From: Bosea vestrisii
GTDB lineage: Bacteria > Pseudomonadota > Alphaproteobacteria > Rhizobiales > Beijerinckiaceae
DNA length: 64,000 bases
Reading direction: 5' to 3'
Assembly (NCBI RefSeq): GCF_030144325.1
Contig: NZ_CP126307.1
Location: 4,988,001 to 5,052,000 of the forward strand
The position numbers and the translations under genes were made by a program. The first letter of the stretch is position 1; every line of letters begins with the position of its first letter. Positions 50,432 to 58,696 of the stretch are shown here, in pieces. The notes beneath the pieces were generated by a model. The model searched no databases and was not told where the DNA came from. It worked only from the letters and a program-made list of their open reading frames with translations.

Positions 50432-51699
50432 TGGCGATCACGATTGGAGCCTTCTTCGGCATCATGCTGGCCGGCGTGCCGATCGCGCTGTGCCTGTGCC
50501 TTGGCGCGCTGGTCTACATGGCGGCGGCCGGCAACATGCAGCTGCTGCCGAACTACCCGCTGCAGATGTTCGGCGGCGTCGACAGCTATGGGCTGATCGC
50601 CATCCCGCTCTTCATCCTGATCGGCGAGATCATGAATGGTGGCGGCATCACCCGCCGCATCGTCGACCTGGCGATGGCCTTCGTCGGCTCGCTCAAGGGC
50701 GGCCTGGCCTATGTCAACATCCTCGCCAACATGTTCGTCGCGTCGATCCTCGGCTCGGCGACGGCCCAGGTCGCGATCATGGCGCAGGTCATGGTTCCGG
50801 AGATGGAGCGCAAGGGCTACGACAAGGACTTCGCCGCCGGCCTCACCGCCTATGGCGGCATGCTCGGGCCGATCATTCCGCCCTCGGTGATGTTTGTCGT
50901 CTATGCCGTGCTGGCGCAGGTCTCGGTCAGCGACATGCTGCTGTCCGGCATCGTGCCGGGCGTGCTCCTGACCATCCTGTTCTTCCTCATCATCGCCGCC
51001 ATGGGCTTCGTCTACAACTACCCGGCCGGCGACAAGCTCACCCTGCGCGAGCGGGCCAGGATCGTGCTGAAGTCGGCGCCGACGCTGCTGATCCCGATCG
51101 TCATCGTCGGCTCGATCCTCGGTGGTTTCGCCAACGCGACCGAAGCTGCGGCCGTCGGCTCGGTCGCAGCGGCGCTGATCGGCCGCTACTGGACCAAGGA
51201 ACTCAAGTTCGGGCAGATGCCGCAGATGATGCTGCGCGCCGGCGTCTATTCGGCGATCGTGCTCTTCCTCGTCGCGGCCGCCGCCGTGTTCTCCTGGGTG
51301 CTGGTCTACGGCAAGGTCCCGCAGGCCGTCGCCGCCTCGATCCAGGCGATCGCCAAGGATCCGGTGACCTTCATGCTGCTGGTCAACGTCATCCTGCTGA
51401 TCATCGGCACGGTGATCGACGGCATCCCCGGCCTGATCATGACGGTGCCGATCCTGCTGCCGATCGCGACCGAGGTCTACAATATCGATCCCCGCCATTT
51501 CGGCGTCGTCGTGGTGATCAACCTCGTGCTCGGCCTGCTCTCGCCGCCGGTGGGGCTGTGCTTCTTCGTCGCCGCTGCAGTGACGGGAGCAAAGCCCGGC
51601 AAGATGTTCCTGGTGACGCTGCCCTTCTTCATCATCTCCTGCGTCCTCCTGGTCCTGCTCTCGATCTACCCATGGCTGTCGCTGGTCCTGGTGAAGTGA
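50431..51699 (+). CDS. TRAP transporter large permease (DctM type)
   Basis: The 422-residue product has about 12 membrane spans. Typical are GVDSYGLIAIPLFILIGEIMN, ILGSATAQVAIMAQVMVPEM, AYGGMLGPIIPPSVMFVVYA and the C-terminal LLSPPVGLCFFVAA. It is the transport subunit of the TRAP system and is coupled to the small permease gene. Confidence 0.92.
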   Translation: MAITIGAFFGIMLAGVPIALCLCLGALVYMAAAGNMQLLPNYPLQMFGGVDSYGLIAIPLFILIGEIMNGGGITRRIVDLAMAFVGSLKGGLAYVNILANMFVASILGSATAQVAIMAQVMVPEMERKGYDKDFAAGLTAYGGMLGPIIPPSVMFVVYAVLAQVSVSDMLLSGIVPGVLLTILFFLIIAAMGFVYNYPAGDKLTLRERARIVLKSAPTLLIPIVIVGSILGGFANATEAAAVGSVAAALIGRYWTKELKFGQMPQMMLRAGVYSAIVLFLVAAAAVFSWVLVYGKVPQAVAASIQAIAKDPVTFMLLVNVILLIIGTVIDGIPGLIMTVPILLPIATEVYNIDPRHFGVVVVINLVLGLLSPPVGLCFFVAAAVTGAKPGKMFLVTLPFFIISCVLLVLLSIYPWLSLVLVK

Positions 51700-51732
51700 G
51701 TTCGTCCGTCAACCAATAAGGGGAGTTCCGTC

Positions 51733-52722
51733 ATGACCATTTCACGCCGCCATCTGATCGCTGCTGCTGCGACCCTGCCGATCGCCAAGCCGGCGCTGCT
51801 GCTCGCCCAGAGCAAGGATCTGCGCCTCGGCATCCTCACCCCGAACGGCCATCCCTGGAACGTCGCGGCCGTCAAGGTCGGCGAGCGCCTCAAGGCCGAA
51901 ACCAATGGCCGGCTCAACCTGACGGTCTTCCACTCCGGCCAGCTCGGCAACGAGGCGGCGATGCTGCAGCAGATGCAGTCCGGCGCGCTCGATATGGGCT
52001 GGATCATGGCCGCCGAGCTTGGCTCGCGCGTGCCGGCGATCGGCGCGATCACCGCGCCCTACATCGTCGACTCGACCGCCAAGATCGCCAAGCTGGTGCG
52101 TGATCCCGTCGCGATGAAGCTGTTCGATGTCCTCCCGCGTGAGACCGGCTGCGTCGGCATGGCCTGGGGCATCACCGGTATGCGCGCCGTCTTCGCCGCC
52201 AAGGAGATCGACGGCATCGGCGGCATCAAGGGCATGAAGCTGCGCATCAACCCGACCCCGGTCTATCGCGACTTCTACCAGCTGCTCGGCGCCGCCCCGA
52301 CGCCGATCCCGACGCCGCAGGTCTTCGACGCCATGACCAATGGCCAGGTCGACGGTCTCGAGGCCGATCTGGAGTTCTCCTGGAACCAGCGCTTCGACAA
52401 GGTCTCGAAGACCATCCTGCAGATGAACGCGATCTTCATGCCGGTGATCGCGCTCGCCTCGGGCCGTGTCTGGCAGGGCATGCCCGCCGCTGATCGCGAA
52501 CTGATCCAGAAGACAGTCCGCGCCGCGCTCGACGAGCAGATCGACGCGCTTGCCGTCAACGAGCCCAAGCTGGTCGAGCAGTTCAAGGCGGCCGGCGCCA
52601 ACTTCAAGCTCGCCAACCCCAAGGACGCCGAAGCGGTCGTCGCCGAGTTCGACAAGATCTGGCTGCCCAAGGCGCCGGTGCTCGCCGATCTGCGCAAGGC
52701 TGGCAAGTCGATCTCGGCCTGA
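51733..52722 (+). CDS. TRAP transporter substrate-binding protein (DctP type)
   Basis: The 329-residue product begins with a Tat-like signal, MTISRRHLIAAAATLPIA, cleaved near LLLAQS. The mature protein has the DctP fold, with HSGQLGNEAAMLQQMQSGALDMG and GIKGMKLRINPTPVY, where the Arg in LRINP binds the substrate carboxylate. GGGGAGTTCCGTC precedes the ATG. The cargo is a carboxylate; the downstream DapA-family gene suggests a compound that feeds into that enzyme. Confidence 0.9.
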   Translation: MTISRRHLIAAAATLPIAKPALLLAQSKDLRLGILTPNGHPWNVAAVKVGERLKAETNGRLNLTVFHSGQLGNEAAMLQQMQSGALDMGWIMAAELGSRVPAIGAITAPYIVDSTAKIAKLVRDPVAMKLFDVLPRETGCVGMAWGITGMRAVFAAKEIDGIGGIKGMKLRINPTPVYRDFYQLLGAAPTPIPTPQVFDAMTNGQVDGLEADLEFSWNQRFDKVSKTILQMNAIFMPVIALASGRVWQGMPAADRELIQKTVRAALDEQIDALAVNEPKLVEQFKAAGANFKLANPKDAEAVVAEFDKIWLPKAPVLADLRKAGKSISA

Positions 52723-52793
52723 TCTCAGGTTACCATCATGGCTGCGGGCGATACGTCCCGCAGCCGCCTTCCTCCCGCGAGCGGAACCCTGCC

Positions 52794-53750
52794 ATGACCA
52801 AGAACATCTTCAGCGGCACGATTCCCGCCCTGATGAGCCCCTGCACCGCCTCGGGCGACGTCGATTATGACGAGCTCGTGCGCACCGGCCGCCATTTGAT
52901 CGATGCCGGCATGTCGGCCGTCGTCTATTGCGGCTCGATGGGCGACTGGCCGCTGCTCACCGACGAGCAGCGCATGGCAGGCGTCGAGGCGCTGGTGAAG
53001 GGCGGCATCCCGCTCATCGTCGGCACCGGCGCACAGAACCCCAAGCGCGCTGCCGCGCTTGCCGCCCACGCCAAGAAGGCCGGGGCGCAAGGGTTGATGG
53101 TCATCCCGCGCGTGCTCTCGCGCGGTTCCTCGCTGCAGGCCCAGCGCGCCCATTTCGAGGGCATCCTGGCGGCGGCGGTCGACCTGCCATCGGTGATCTA
53201 CAACAGCCCCTATTACGGCTACGAGACCAAGGCTGATCTCTTCTTCGCGCTCAACGAACGCTATCCGCACCTCGTCGGCTTCAAGGAGTTCGGTGGCGGC
53301 GCGGCGCTGACCTATGCGGCCGAGCACATCACCAACCGCGATCCCAAGCTGACCCTGATGGTCGGCGTCGACACGCAAGTCACGCACGGCTTCATCCGCT
53401 GCGGCGCCAGGGGCGCGATCACCGGCATCGGCAACGCCTTGCCGAAGGAGGTGCTGCACCTCGTCGCGCTCTCGCAGAAGGCCGCCGCCGGCGACCCACA
53501 GGCCGAGCGCGACGCGCTCGAGCTGGAGCGGGCGCTCTATGTGCTCTCGTCCTTCGACGAGGGCGTCGACCTCGTGCTCTACTACAAGCACCTGATGGTG
53601 CTGGAGGGCCACAAGGCCTACGACCGCCACTTCAACGAGGCCGACAAGCTCTCCGACGCCCAGCGCAACTACGTCGAGAGCGAATGGCGCCGCTTCAAGA
53701 GCTGGTACGCCAAGTGGGCAGCGGAAGGCCGGGCTGCCAAGGCGGCGTGA
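52794..53750 (+). CDS. Dihydrodipicolinate synthase (DapA) family lyase/hydrolase
   Basis: The 318-residue product is a TIM-barrel aldolase of the DapA/NAL family. The Schiff-base Lys is K164 in VGFKEFGGG and the catalytic Tyr is Y136 in VIYNSPYYG. The usual phosphate-free carboxylate loop is replaced by YCGSMGDWPLLTDEQR, so it is not the lysine-pathway DapA. Catabolic relatives cleave or dehydrate 2-keto-3-deoxy sugar acids, hydroxyproline-derived pyrroline carboxylate or N-acetylneuraminate. It follows the TRAP genes by 70 bases and probably processes their cargo. Confidence 0.85.
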   Translation: MTKNIFSGTIPALMSPCTASGDVDYDELVRTGRHLIDAGMSAVVYCGSMGDWPLLTDEQRMAGVEALVKGGIPLIVGTGAQNPKRAAALAAHAKKAGAQGLMVIPRVLSRGSSLQAQRAHFEGILAAAVDLPSVIYNSPYYGYETKADLFFALNERYPHLVGFKEFGGGAALTYAAEHITNRDPKLTLMVGVDTQVTHGFIRCGARGAITGIGNALPKEVLHLVALSQKAAAGDPQAERDALELERALYVLSSFDEGVDLVLYYKHLMVLEGHKAYDRHFNEADKLSDAQRNYVESEWRRFKSWYAKWAAEGRAAKAA

Positions 53751-53760
53751 GCGTCTCGCT

Positions 53761-53908
53761 TCCCTTCTCCCCTTGTGGGAGAAGGTGGCCCAAAGGGCCG
53801 GATGAGGGGTTGCTCAGGTCTTCGAGATTTCGAAAAGCGCGACGGTGAGCCGACGATCAGCGTCGCGCGACCCCTCACCCTAACCCTCTCCCGCAAGGGG
53901 AGAGGGGA
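53761..53908. repeat. Family C palindromic repeat
   Basis: Left end CCCTTCTCCCCTTGTGGGAG, right end CTCTCCCGCAAGGGGAGAGG; inner arms GATGAGGGGT and ACCCCTCACCC. It lies between the convergent DapA-family and DUF1028 genes. Confidence 0.75.
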
Positions 53909-53918
53909 CAGGTCGCGC

Positions 53919-54644
53919 CTATTCCGGATGCCGCGCATTCCACGCCGCGGCATACTCACTGCAGAGCCGGTCGAGCTCGGCTCGGTCGGTGACACCGGCC
54001 GGCCGCGCCCGTGAGGGTGAGGCCTGCTGGAATGGCACGGAGCGCTGATGCGCCACCCGCCAGATCCGGCGCAGCTCGGCGAGCGGATCGGCATGGTCAT
54101 CGACCCTGATGTCGAAACTCGGCACCGGTTCGCCCGCCCAGATCCGGATCGCGCAGGATTGCCGGCCGCGCTTGTCGCCGCCGGCCTTCTCGCCGGCTTC
54201 GAGCGCCACCAGTAGCCTTTCGTCAAAGTCGAGCCCCGAATTCTCGACATAGGCCTTCAGCGTCTCCTGGATGACCTCCGGCCCGGCCAGCATGTTTCCG
54301 GCGACCGAGATCTGCGGCCCGTTCACCGCGCCGCACCAGTCGATGCAGGCATTGCCGGTATAGGAGGCCGTGCGGCCGTCGCGGTCGATCAGGTGCAGTT
54401 GCCGGTGCGCCCGGCCCTCATCGGCGGCTGTCAGGCTGGCAATGATCTCGACCGAGGAACGCCCTTCCTGCAGCAGCTTCAGGCCATCGACGCCGTAGAG
54501 TGGATTGACGAAGGCTTGCGTCGCGATCGCGCCGACGCGGCCGCTGCCATAAGGCACGCGCGCGCCGACGGCGAAGGCACAGGTCGAGACGGCGACGCCG
54601 AAGGCGCCGGTCGCTGCATCGCGCGCGACGATGGACCAGGTCAT
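53919..54644 (-). CDS. DUF1028 family protein (Ntn-hydrolase fold)
   Basis: The 241-residue product has the DUF1028 pattern: TWSIVARDAATGAFGVAVSTCAFAVG, VGAIATQAFVNPLYG and ISVAGNMLAGPEVIQ. The family is predicted to have a hydrolase fold like gamma-glutamyltransferase, and often sits next to peptidase genes. It is the last gene of the minus-strand peptide group, downstream of the gamma-glutamyltransferase gene with a repeat between. The activity is unproven. Confidence 0.85.
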   Translation of the reverse strand: MTWSIVARDAATGAFGVAVSTCAFAVGARVPYGSGRVGAIATQAFVNPLYGVDGLKLLQEGRSSVEIIASLTAADEGRAHRQLHLIDRDGRTASYTGNACIDWCGAVNGPQISVAGNMLAGPEVIQETLKAYVENSGLDFDERLLVALEAGEKAGGDKRGRQSCAIRIWAGEPVPSFDIRVDDHADPLAELRRIWRVAHQRSVPFQQASPSRARPAGVTDRAELDRLCSEYAAAWNARHPE

Positions 54645-54700
54645 GGGTTCGATTCCTCATCTCTGTCGAGCGCAGAATAGGCGGACGTAACCGCAAGCTG

Positions 54701-54848
54701 AAACCCCTCCCCCTTGTGGGGAGGGGCAGGGGTGGGGGGAGCGACCGGGTAAGTGTCTGCATGGATGGAGCACACAGAAGCCCACGGCATGGAGTGCCTG
54801 CCTTTGCGCCCCCCACCCCCAGCCCCTCCCCACAAGGGGGAGGGGAGG
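54701..54848. repeat. Family C palindromic repeat
   Basis: The left end is CCCTCCCCCTTGTGGGGAGG with GGGGTGGGGGG, the right end CCCCACCCCCAGCCCCTCC with CACAAGGGGGAGGGG. It lies between DUF1028 and the gamma-glutamyltransferase gene and ends at its stop codon. Confidence 0.75.
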
Positions 54849-56651
54849 TCAGCGGCCGGCGGCGTAGGCCTGCATCAGACGTGGCGTCGCTGCGGCGCGC
54901 AAGAGCCCATTGGCGCTCTTCTCTGCTGCGGTCAGACGCCCGACCGTCCAGGCGGGAGCTCGCTCCAGGTCATGCCCGCGGCGCACGAGATCGGCCAGAA
55001 CCGCCTCGCCGACGCTCTCCTCGACCGCGAGATGCCCCGGCCGGGCCTCGCGCGGATAGAAGGTCGAGGGGAAATGCTGGGTGTGGAACAGCGGCAGGTC
55101 GATCGCCTCCTGCAGATTGAGCCCGTGATGGACGCGGCGCAGGAACATGCCGAGCTGCCATTGCTCCTGCTGGTCGCCGCCCGGCGTGCCGAAGGCGAGG
55201 CGCGGCTCGCCGTTCTCGAAGGCGATGGTCGGCGTCAGCGTCGTGCGCGGGCGCTTGCCGGGCGCGAGCGAGGAGGGCAGGCCCTCTTCGAGGAAGAAGG
55301 CCTGGGCCCGCGAGTTCAGCGGGAAGCCGAGCTCCGGGATCACCGGCGAGGACTGCAGCCAGCCGCCCGATGGCGTCGCCGCGACCATGTTGCCCCAGCG
55401 GTCGATCACGTCGATGTGGACGGTGTCGCCGCGCTGCGAGGAGGCGACCATCGAGGCCAAAGTCGGCTCGCCGACGGTTGCGCTGGTCGCAGCGCCATGC
55501 TGGCCGGCGATCCGGATATTGGCGAGCGCCTGCGCGACTTGGGCTTCGAAGCCTGAAACCACGCCCGGGCGGATGTCCTGTGAGGCCTCGGCACCGATCA
55601 GCGCGCGCCGGCCGCGGGCATAATCCTCCGACAGCAGCGTCGCCATCGGCACCTTCACGAAATCCGGGTCGCCGTAATAGGCCTCGCGATCGGCGAAGGC
55701 GAGTTTCATGGCCTCGGCGACATGGTGGATGAACTCGGGGCTCGCCGGTCCCATGCTCGCGAGATCGAAGCCTTCAAGGATCTTCAGCGTCTGCAGGAAG
55801 ACCGGGCCCTGGCCCCAGGGGCCGATCTTGAACACCTCCCAGTCGTGATAGGTCACGCTCGCCGGCGCTTCGTAATGCGGCGCCCAGCCGGCCATGTCCT
55901 GCGCGGTGAGCAGGCCCTTGTGCCGGCGCCCGGTCGAATCCATCGGCGCTTCCGTGCGGCAGAACGCGTCCATCGCCTCGGCGACGAAGCCCTTGTACCA
56001 ACAGTCATAGGCAGCCTGGATCTGCTTCTGGCGATCGCCGCCGGCCGCCTCTGCCTCGGCGAGGATGCGCTTGTAGGTGTTGGCGGCGGCCGGGTTGCGG
56101 AAGAGCTCGCGGCCCTTGGGGACATTGCCGCCGGGCAGATAGACCGCGCCGGAGGTCGGCCAGTCATTGGTGAAGAGGTCGCTCAGCCCCGCGATCGTGT
56201 CGGAGACGCGCGGCAGCATCGGGTGGCCGTTCTCGAAATAGCCGATCGCGGGCTCCAGCACCTCGCGCAAGGGGAGGCGGCCATGGTCGCGCAGCATCGT
56301 CATCCAGCCGCCGAAGGCGCCGGGGATCACCGTCGAGAGCAGGCCGTCGCCGGGAATGATGTCGATGCCGAGGTCCTTGTAGGCCTTGATCGTCGCGGCC
56401 GCCGGTGCCGGCCCCTGGGCGCAGAGCACTTCGACCTTCGTCGTCTGCGCCGAATAGAACACCGCCGGCATGTCGCCAGCCGGGCCGACCAGATGCGGCT
56501 CGACCACCTGCAGCACAAAGGCCGCGGCGGCACAGGCATCGAAGGCGTTGCCGCCCTTCTCCAGCATCGCCATGCCCGACGCGGTCGCGAGCCAATGCGT
56601 CGAGGTGACGACGCCGAAGGTACCGAGGATCTCGGGACGGGTGGTGAACAT
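54849..56651 (-). CDS. Gamma-glutamyltransferase family protein
   Basis: The 600-residue product is an Ntn-hydrolase of the gamma-glutamyltransferase family. GGNAFDACAAAAFVLQVVEPH and GDGLLSTVIPGAFGG are early motifs. The autocatalytic nucleophile is the Thr at about 410 in GDTVHIDVIDRWGNMV, followed by TPSGGW. TPGGDQQEQWQLGMFL closes the second domain. No signal peptide is visible (MFTTRPEILGTFG), so it is predicted cytoplasmic, unlike the periplasmic E. coli enzyme. It follows two peptide permease genes on the same strand and probably cleaves what they import. The start at 56651 gives the usual N-terminus. Confidence 0.9.
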   Translation of the reverse strand: MFTTRPEILGTFGVVTSTHWLATASGMAMLEKGGNAFDACAAAAFVLQVVEPHLVGPAGDMPAVFYSAQTTKVEVLCAQGPAPAAATIKAYKDLGIDIIPGDGLLSTVIPGAFGGWMTMLRDHGRLPLREVLEPAIGYFENGHPMLPRVSDTIAGLSDLFTNDWPTSGAVYLPGGNVPKGRELFRNPAAANTYKRILAEAEAAGGDRQKQIQAAYDCWYKGFVAEAMDAFCRTEAPMDSTGRRHKGLLTAQDMAGWAPHYEAPASVTYHDWEVFKIGPWGQGPVFLQTLKILEGFDLASMGPASPEFIHHVAEAMKLAFADREAYYGDPDFVKVPMATLLSEDYARGRRALIGAEASQDIRPGVVSGFEAQVAQALANIRIAGQHGAATSATVGEPTLASMVASSQRGDTVHIDVIDRWGNMVAATPSGGWLQSSPVIPELGFPLNSRAQAFFLEEGLPSSLAPGKRPRTTLTPTIAFENGEPRLAFGTPGGDQQEQWQLGMFLRRVHHGLNLQEAIDLPLFHTQHFPSTFYPREARPGHLAVEESVGEAVLADLVRRGHDLERAPAWTVGRLTAAEKSANGLLRAAATPRLMQAYAAGR

Positions 56652-56674
56652 GGTTGGTTCCCTAGATAGGCAGG

Positions 56675-57544
56675 TCAGGATTCTTTGGGGTCGAGCGCGT
56701 CGCGCAGGCCGTCGCCGAGCAGGTTGAAGCCGAGGACCGCCAGGAAGATGGCGACGCCGGGAGCGACCGACATCCACGGCGCCTGCTCCATGAAGTTCTT
56801 GGCCACGTTCAGCATCTGGCCCCAGGACGGGGAGGGCGGCTGCTGGCCGAGGCCGAGGAAGGAGAGGGCGGCTTCGAGCACGATCGCCTGCGCCATGAAC
56901 AGCGTCGACTGGACGATGATCGGCGAGAGCGTGTTCGGCGCCACATGGCGAAACAGGATATAGAGGCTGCGTCCGCCAATGGAGCGGGCGCCGTCGACGA
57001 ACTCCTCGTTCTTGATCGCGAGCACCTGCCCGCGTACCAGCCGGATCAGGATCGGCGCGAAGGAGAGCCCGATCGCGATCATCGCATTGGTCAGCGACGG
57101 GCCGAGCACGGCAGCGAGCGCGATCGCCAGGATCAGGAAGGGGCAGGCGAGCAGCGCTTCCGTGACGCGCGAGATCACCGCGTCGATCCAGCCGCCATAC
57201 CAGCCGGCGATCAGGCCGATCGGCACGCCGACCCCCAGCGCGATCGCGACCGAGATGATGCCGGCAAGTAGCGAGGCCTGGGCGCCGAAGATCAGCCGCG
57301 AGACCTGGTCGCGACCGAGCTCGTCGGTGCCGAACCAGTAGAGCTCGGAGGGCGGCTTGCGGATGGCGAGGAAGTTCGACTTCAGCGGGTCGGCGAGCGG
57401 CAGCAGCGGCGCGAGCAGCGCCATCGCGACGAAGACGAGTACGATCAAGCCGCCGATCCGGGCCGAGCGGCTGCGCATCAGCTTGCGGAGGGAGCCGCGG
57501 CCCTGAAAGGTCGCCCCGGTGGCGCGGACGGTCATGGCGCCCAT
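56675..57544 (-). CDS. ABC importer permease, DppC type
   Basis: The 289-residue product has six spans with ELYWFGTDELGRDQVSRLIFGAQ and the EAA loop DGARSIGGRSLYILFRHVAPN. It is the second permease of the minus-strand peptide importer. Its start overlaps the preceding permease stop by one base; a second Met three codons later (57535) is an alternative start. Confidence 0.9.
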   Translation of the reverse strand: MGAMTVRATGATFQGRGSLRKLMRSRSARIGGLIVLVFVAMALLAPLLPLADPLKSNFLAIRKPPSELYWFGTDELGRDQVSRLIFGAQASLLAGIISVAIALGVGVPIGLIAGWYGGWIDAVISRVTEALLACPFLILAIALAAVLGPSLTNAMIAIGLSFAPILIRLVRGQVLAIKNEEFVDGARSIGGRSLYILFRHVAPNTLSPIIVQSTLFMAQAIVLEAALSFLGLGQQPPSPSWGQMLNVAKNFMEQAPWMSVAPGVAIFLAVLGFNLLGDGLRDALDPKES

Positions 57545-58488
57545 CAGCTGTCCCTCAGGCGCGGATTGACGAGGATGTAAAGGACATCCGCGAGGAGGTT
57601 CATGATGATGAAGCCGATCGCCGTGCAGAGGACTACGCCCTGGACGACGCCGTAGTCGCGGTTGAAGACCGCATCGACGATCAGCTTGCCGAAGCCGGGG
57701 ATGGTGAAGACCTGCTCGGTCAAGACCGCGCCAGCGAGTAATTCGCCGAACAGGATCGTCGACAAAGTGATGATCGGCACCAGTGCGTTGCGCAGCGCGT
57801 GCCGGTTGATCACCGCATCCTCGGCCAGCCCCTTGGCGCGCGCCGTCCGGACATAGTCGGACTGCAGCACTTCGAGCATGGCCGAGCGGGTATGGCGCAT
57901 CAGCGAGGCTGCGAGCCCGCCACCGAGCACGAAAGCCGGCATGATCAGGCGCTCGATCGCGGCGCGAGGGTCGCTGAAGATCGATTCAAAGCCCGAGGCC
58001 GGCAACCAGCGCAACTCGACCGAAACCAGGAGGATCAGCATGATCCCGAGCCAGAAATGCGGGACCGAGAGGCCGAACAATGCGACCGCGCTCGCCGAAT
58101 AGTCGGCGACGGTATCCTTGCGCCTGGCAGCGATGATGCCAGCGGGGATGCCGATGCCGACGGCGATGAGCATCGAGGCGACCGCGAGCTGGAAGGTGAC
58201 GCCGAGCTTCTGCACGATCAGCCCGAGCACCGGCTCGCCGGTGCGCAGCGAGCGGCCGAAATCGCCCTGGATCACCTGGCCGAGCCAGGCGAAGAACTGC
58301 ACCACGATCGGATCATCCATCCGGTAGATCTGGCGCAAGCGCGCGATCACCTCAGGGTCGCGCTCCTCGCCGGCAATGACGAGGAACGGATCGCCCGGCA
58401 GCGCCCGCTGCAGGGCGAAGACGAACAGCGACACCAGGAACAGCGTCGGGATCGCGATCAGGAGCCGCCGGCCGATCAGCGCGAGCAT
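57544..58488 (-). CDS. ABC importer permease, DppB type
   Basis: The 314-residue product begins MLALIGRRLLIAIPTLFLVS and has six spans; the EAA-type loop is DYVRTARAKGLAEDAVINRHALRNA. The start at 58488 avoids 50 upstream residues that would be encoded by an intergenic repeat. It pairs with the DppC-type permease downstream. Confidence 0.9.
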   Translation of the reverse strand: MLALIGRRLLIAIPTLFLVSLFVFALQRALPGDPFLVIAGEERDPEVIARLRQIYRMDDPIVVQFFAWLGQVIQGDFGRSLRTGEPVLGLIVQKLGVTFQLAVASMLIAVGIGIPAGIIAARRKDTVADYSASAVALFGLSVPHFWLGIMLILLVSVELRWLPASGFESIFSDPRAAIERLIMPAFVLGGGLAASLMRHTRSAMLEVLQSDYVRTARAKGLAEDAVINRHALRNALVPIITLSTILFGELLAGAVLTEQVFTIPGFGKLIVDAVFNRDYGVVQGVVLCTAIGFIIMNLLADVLYILVNPRLRDS

Positions 58489-58503
58489 GAGACGGCTCGC
58501 CGG

Positions 58504-58670
58504 GGTTCCCCTCTCCCTCGTGGGGAGGGGGTTAGGGGTGGGGGGCGGAAAGTCAGAGCAAGCGACAATGGTGTGACGTGACATGGCCGATGCTGGGCAG
58601 CTTGTCCTGGTCTCGCTCACCAGGCGGGACGCCCCCATCCCTCTCCCTTCCCCACAAGGGGGAAGGGAAG
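58504..58670. repeat. Family C palindromic repeat inside the peptide-importer operon
   Basis: Left end GGTTCCCCTCTCCCTCGTGG with GGGGTGGGGGG, right end CCCCCATCCCTCTCCC and CCCCACAAGGGGGAAGGG. It lies between the binding-protein and first permease genes, where it may also act on the transcript. Confidence 0.75.
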
Positions 58671-58696
58671 CGCCTCGATCATTAGCCGTAGCGATG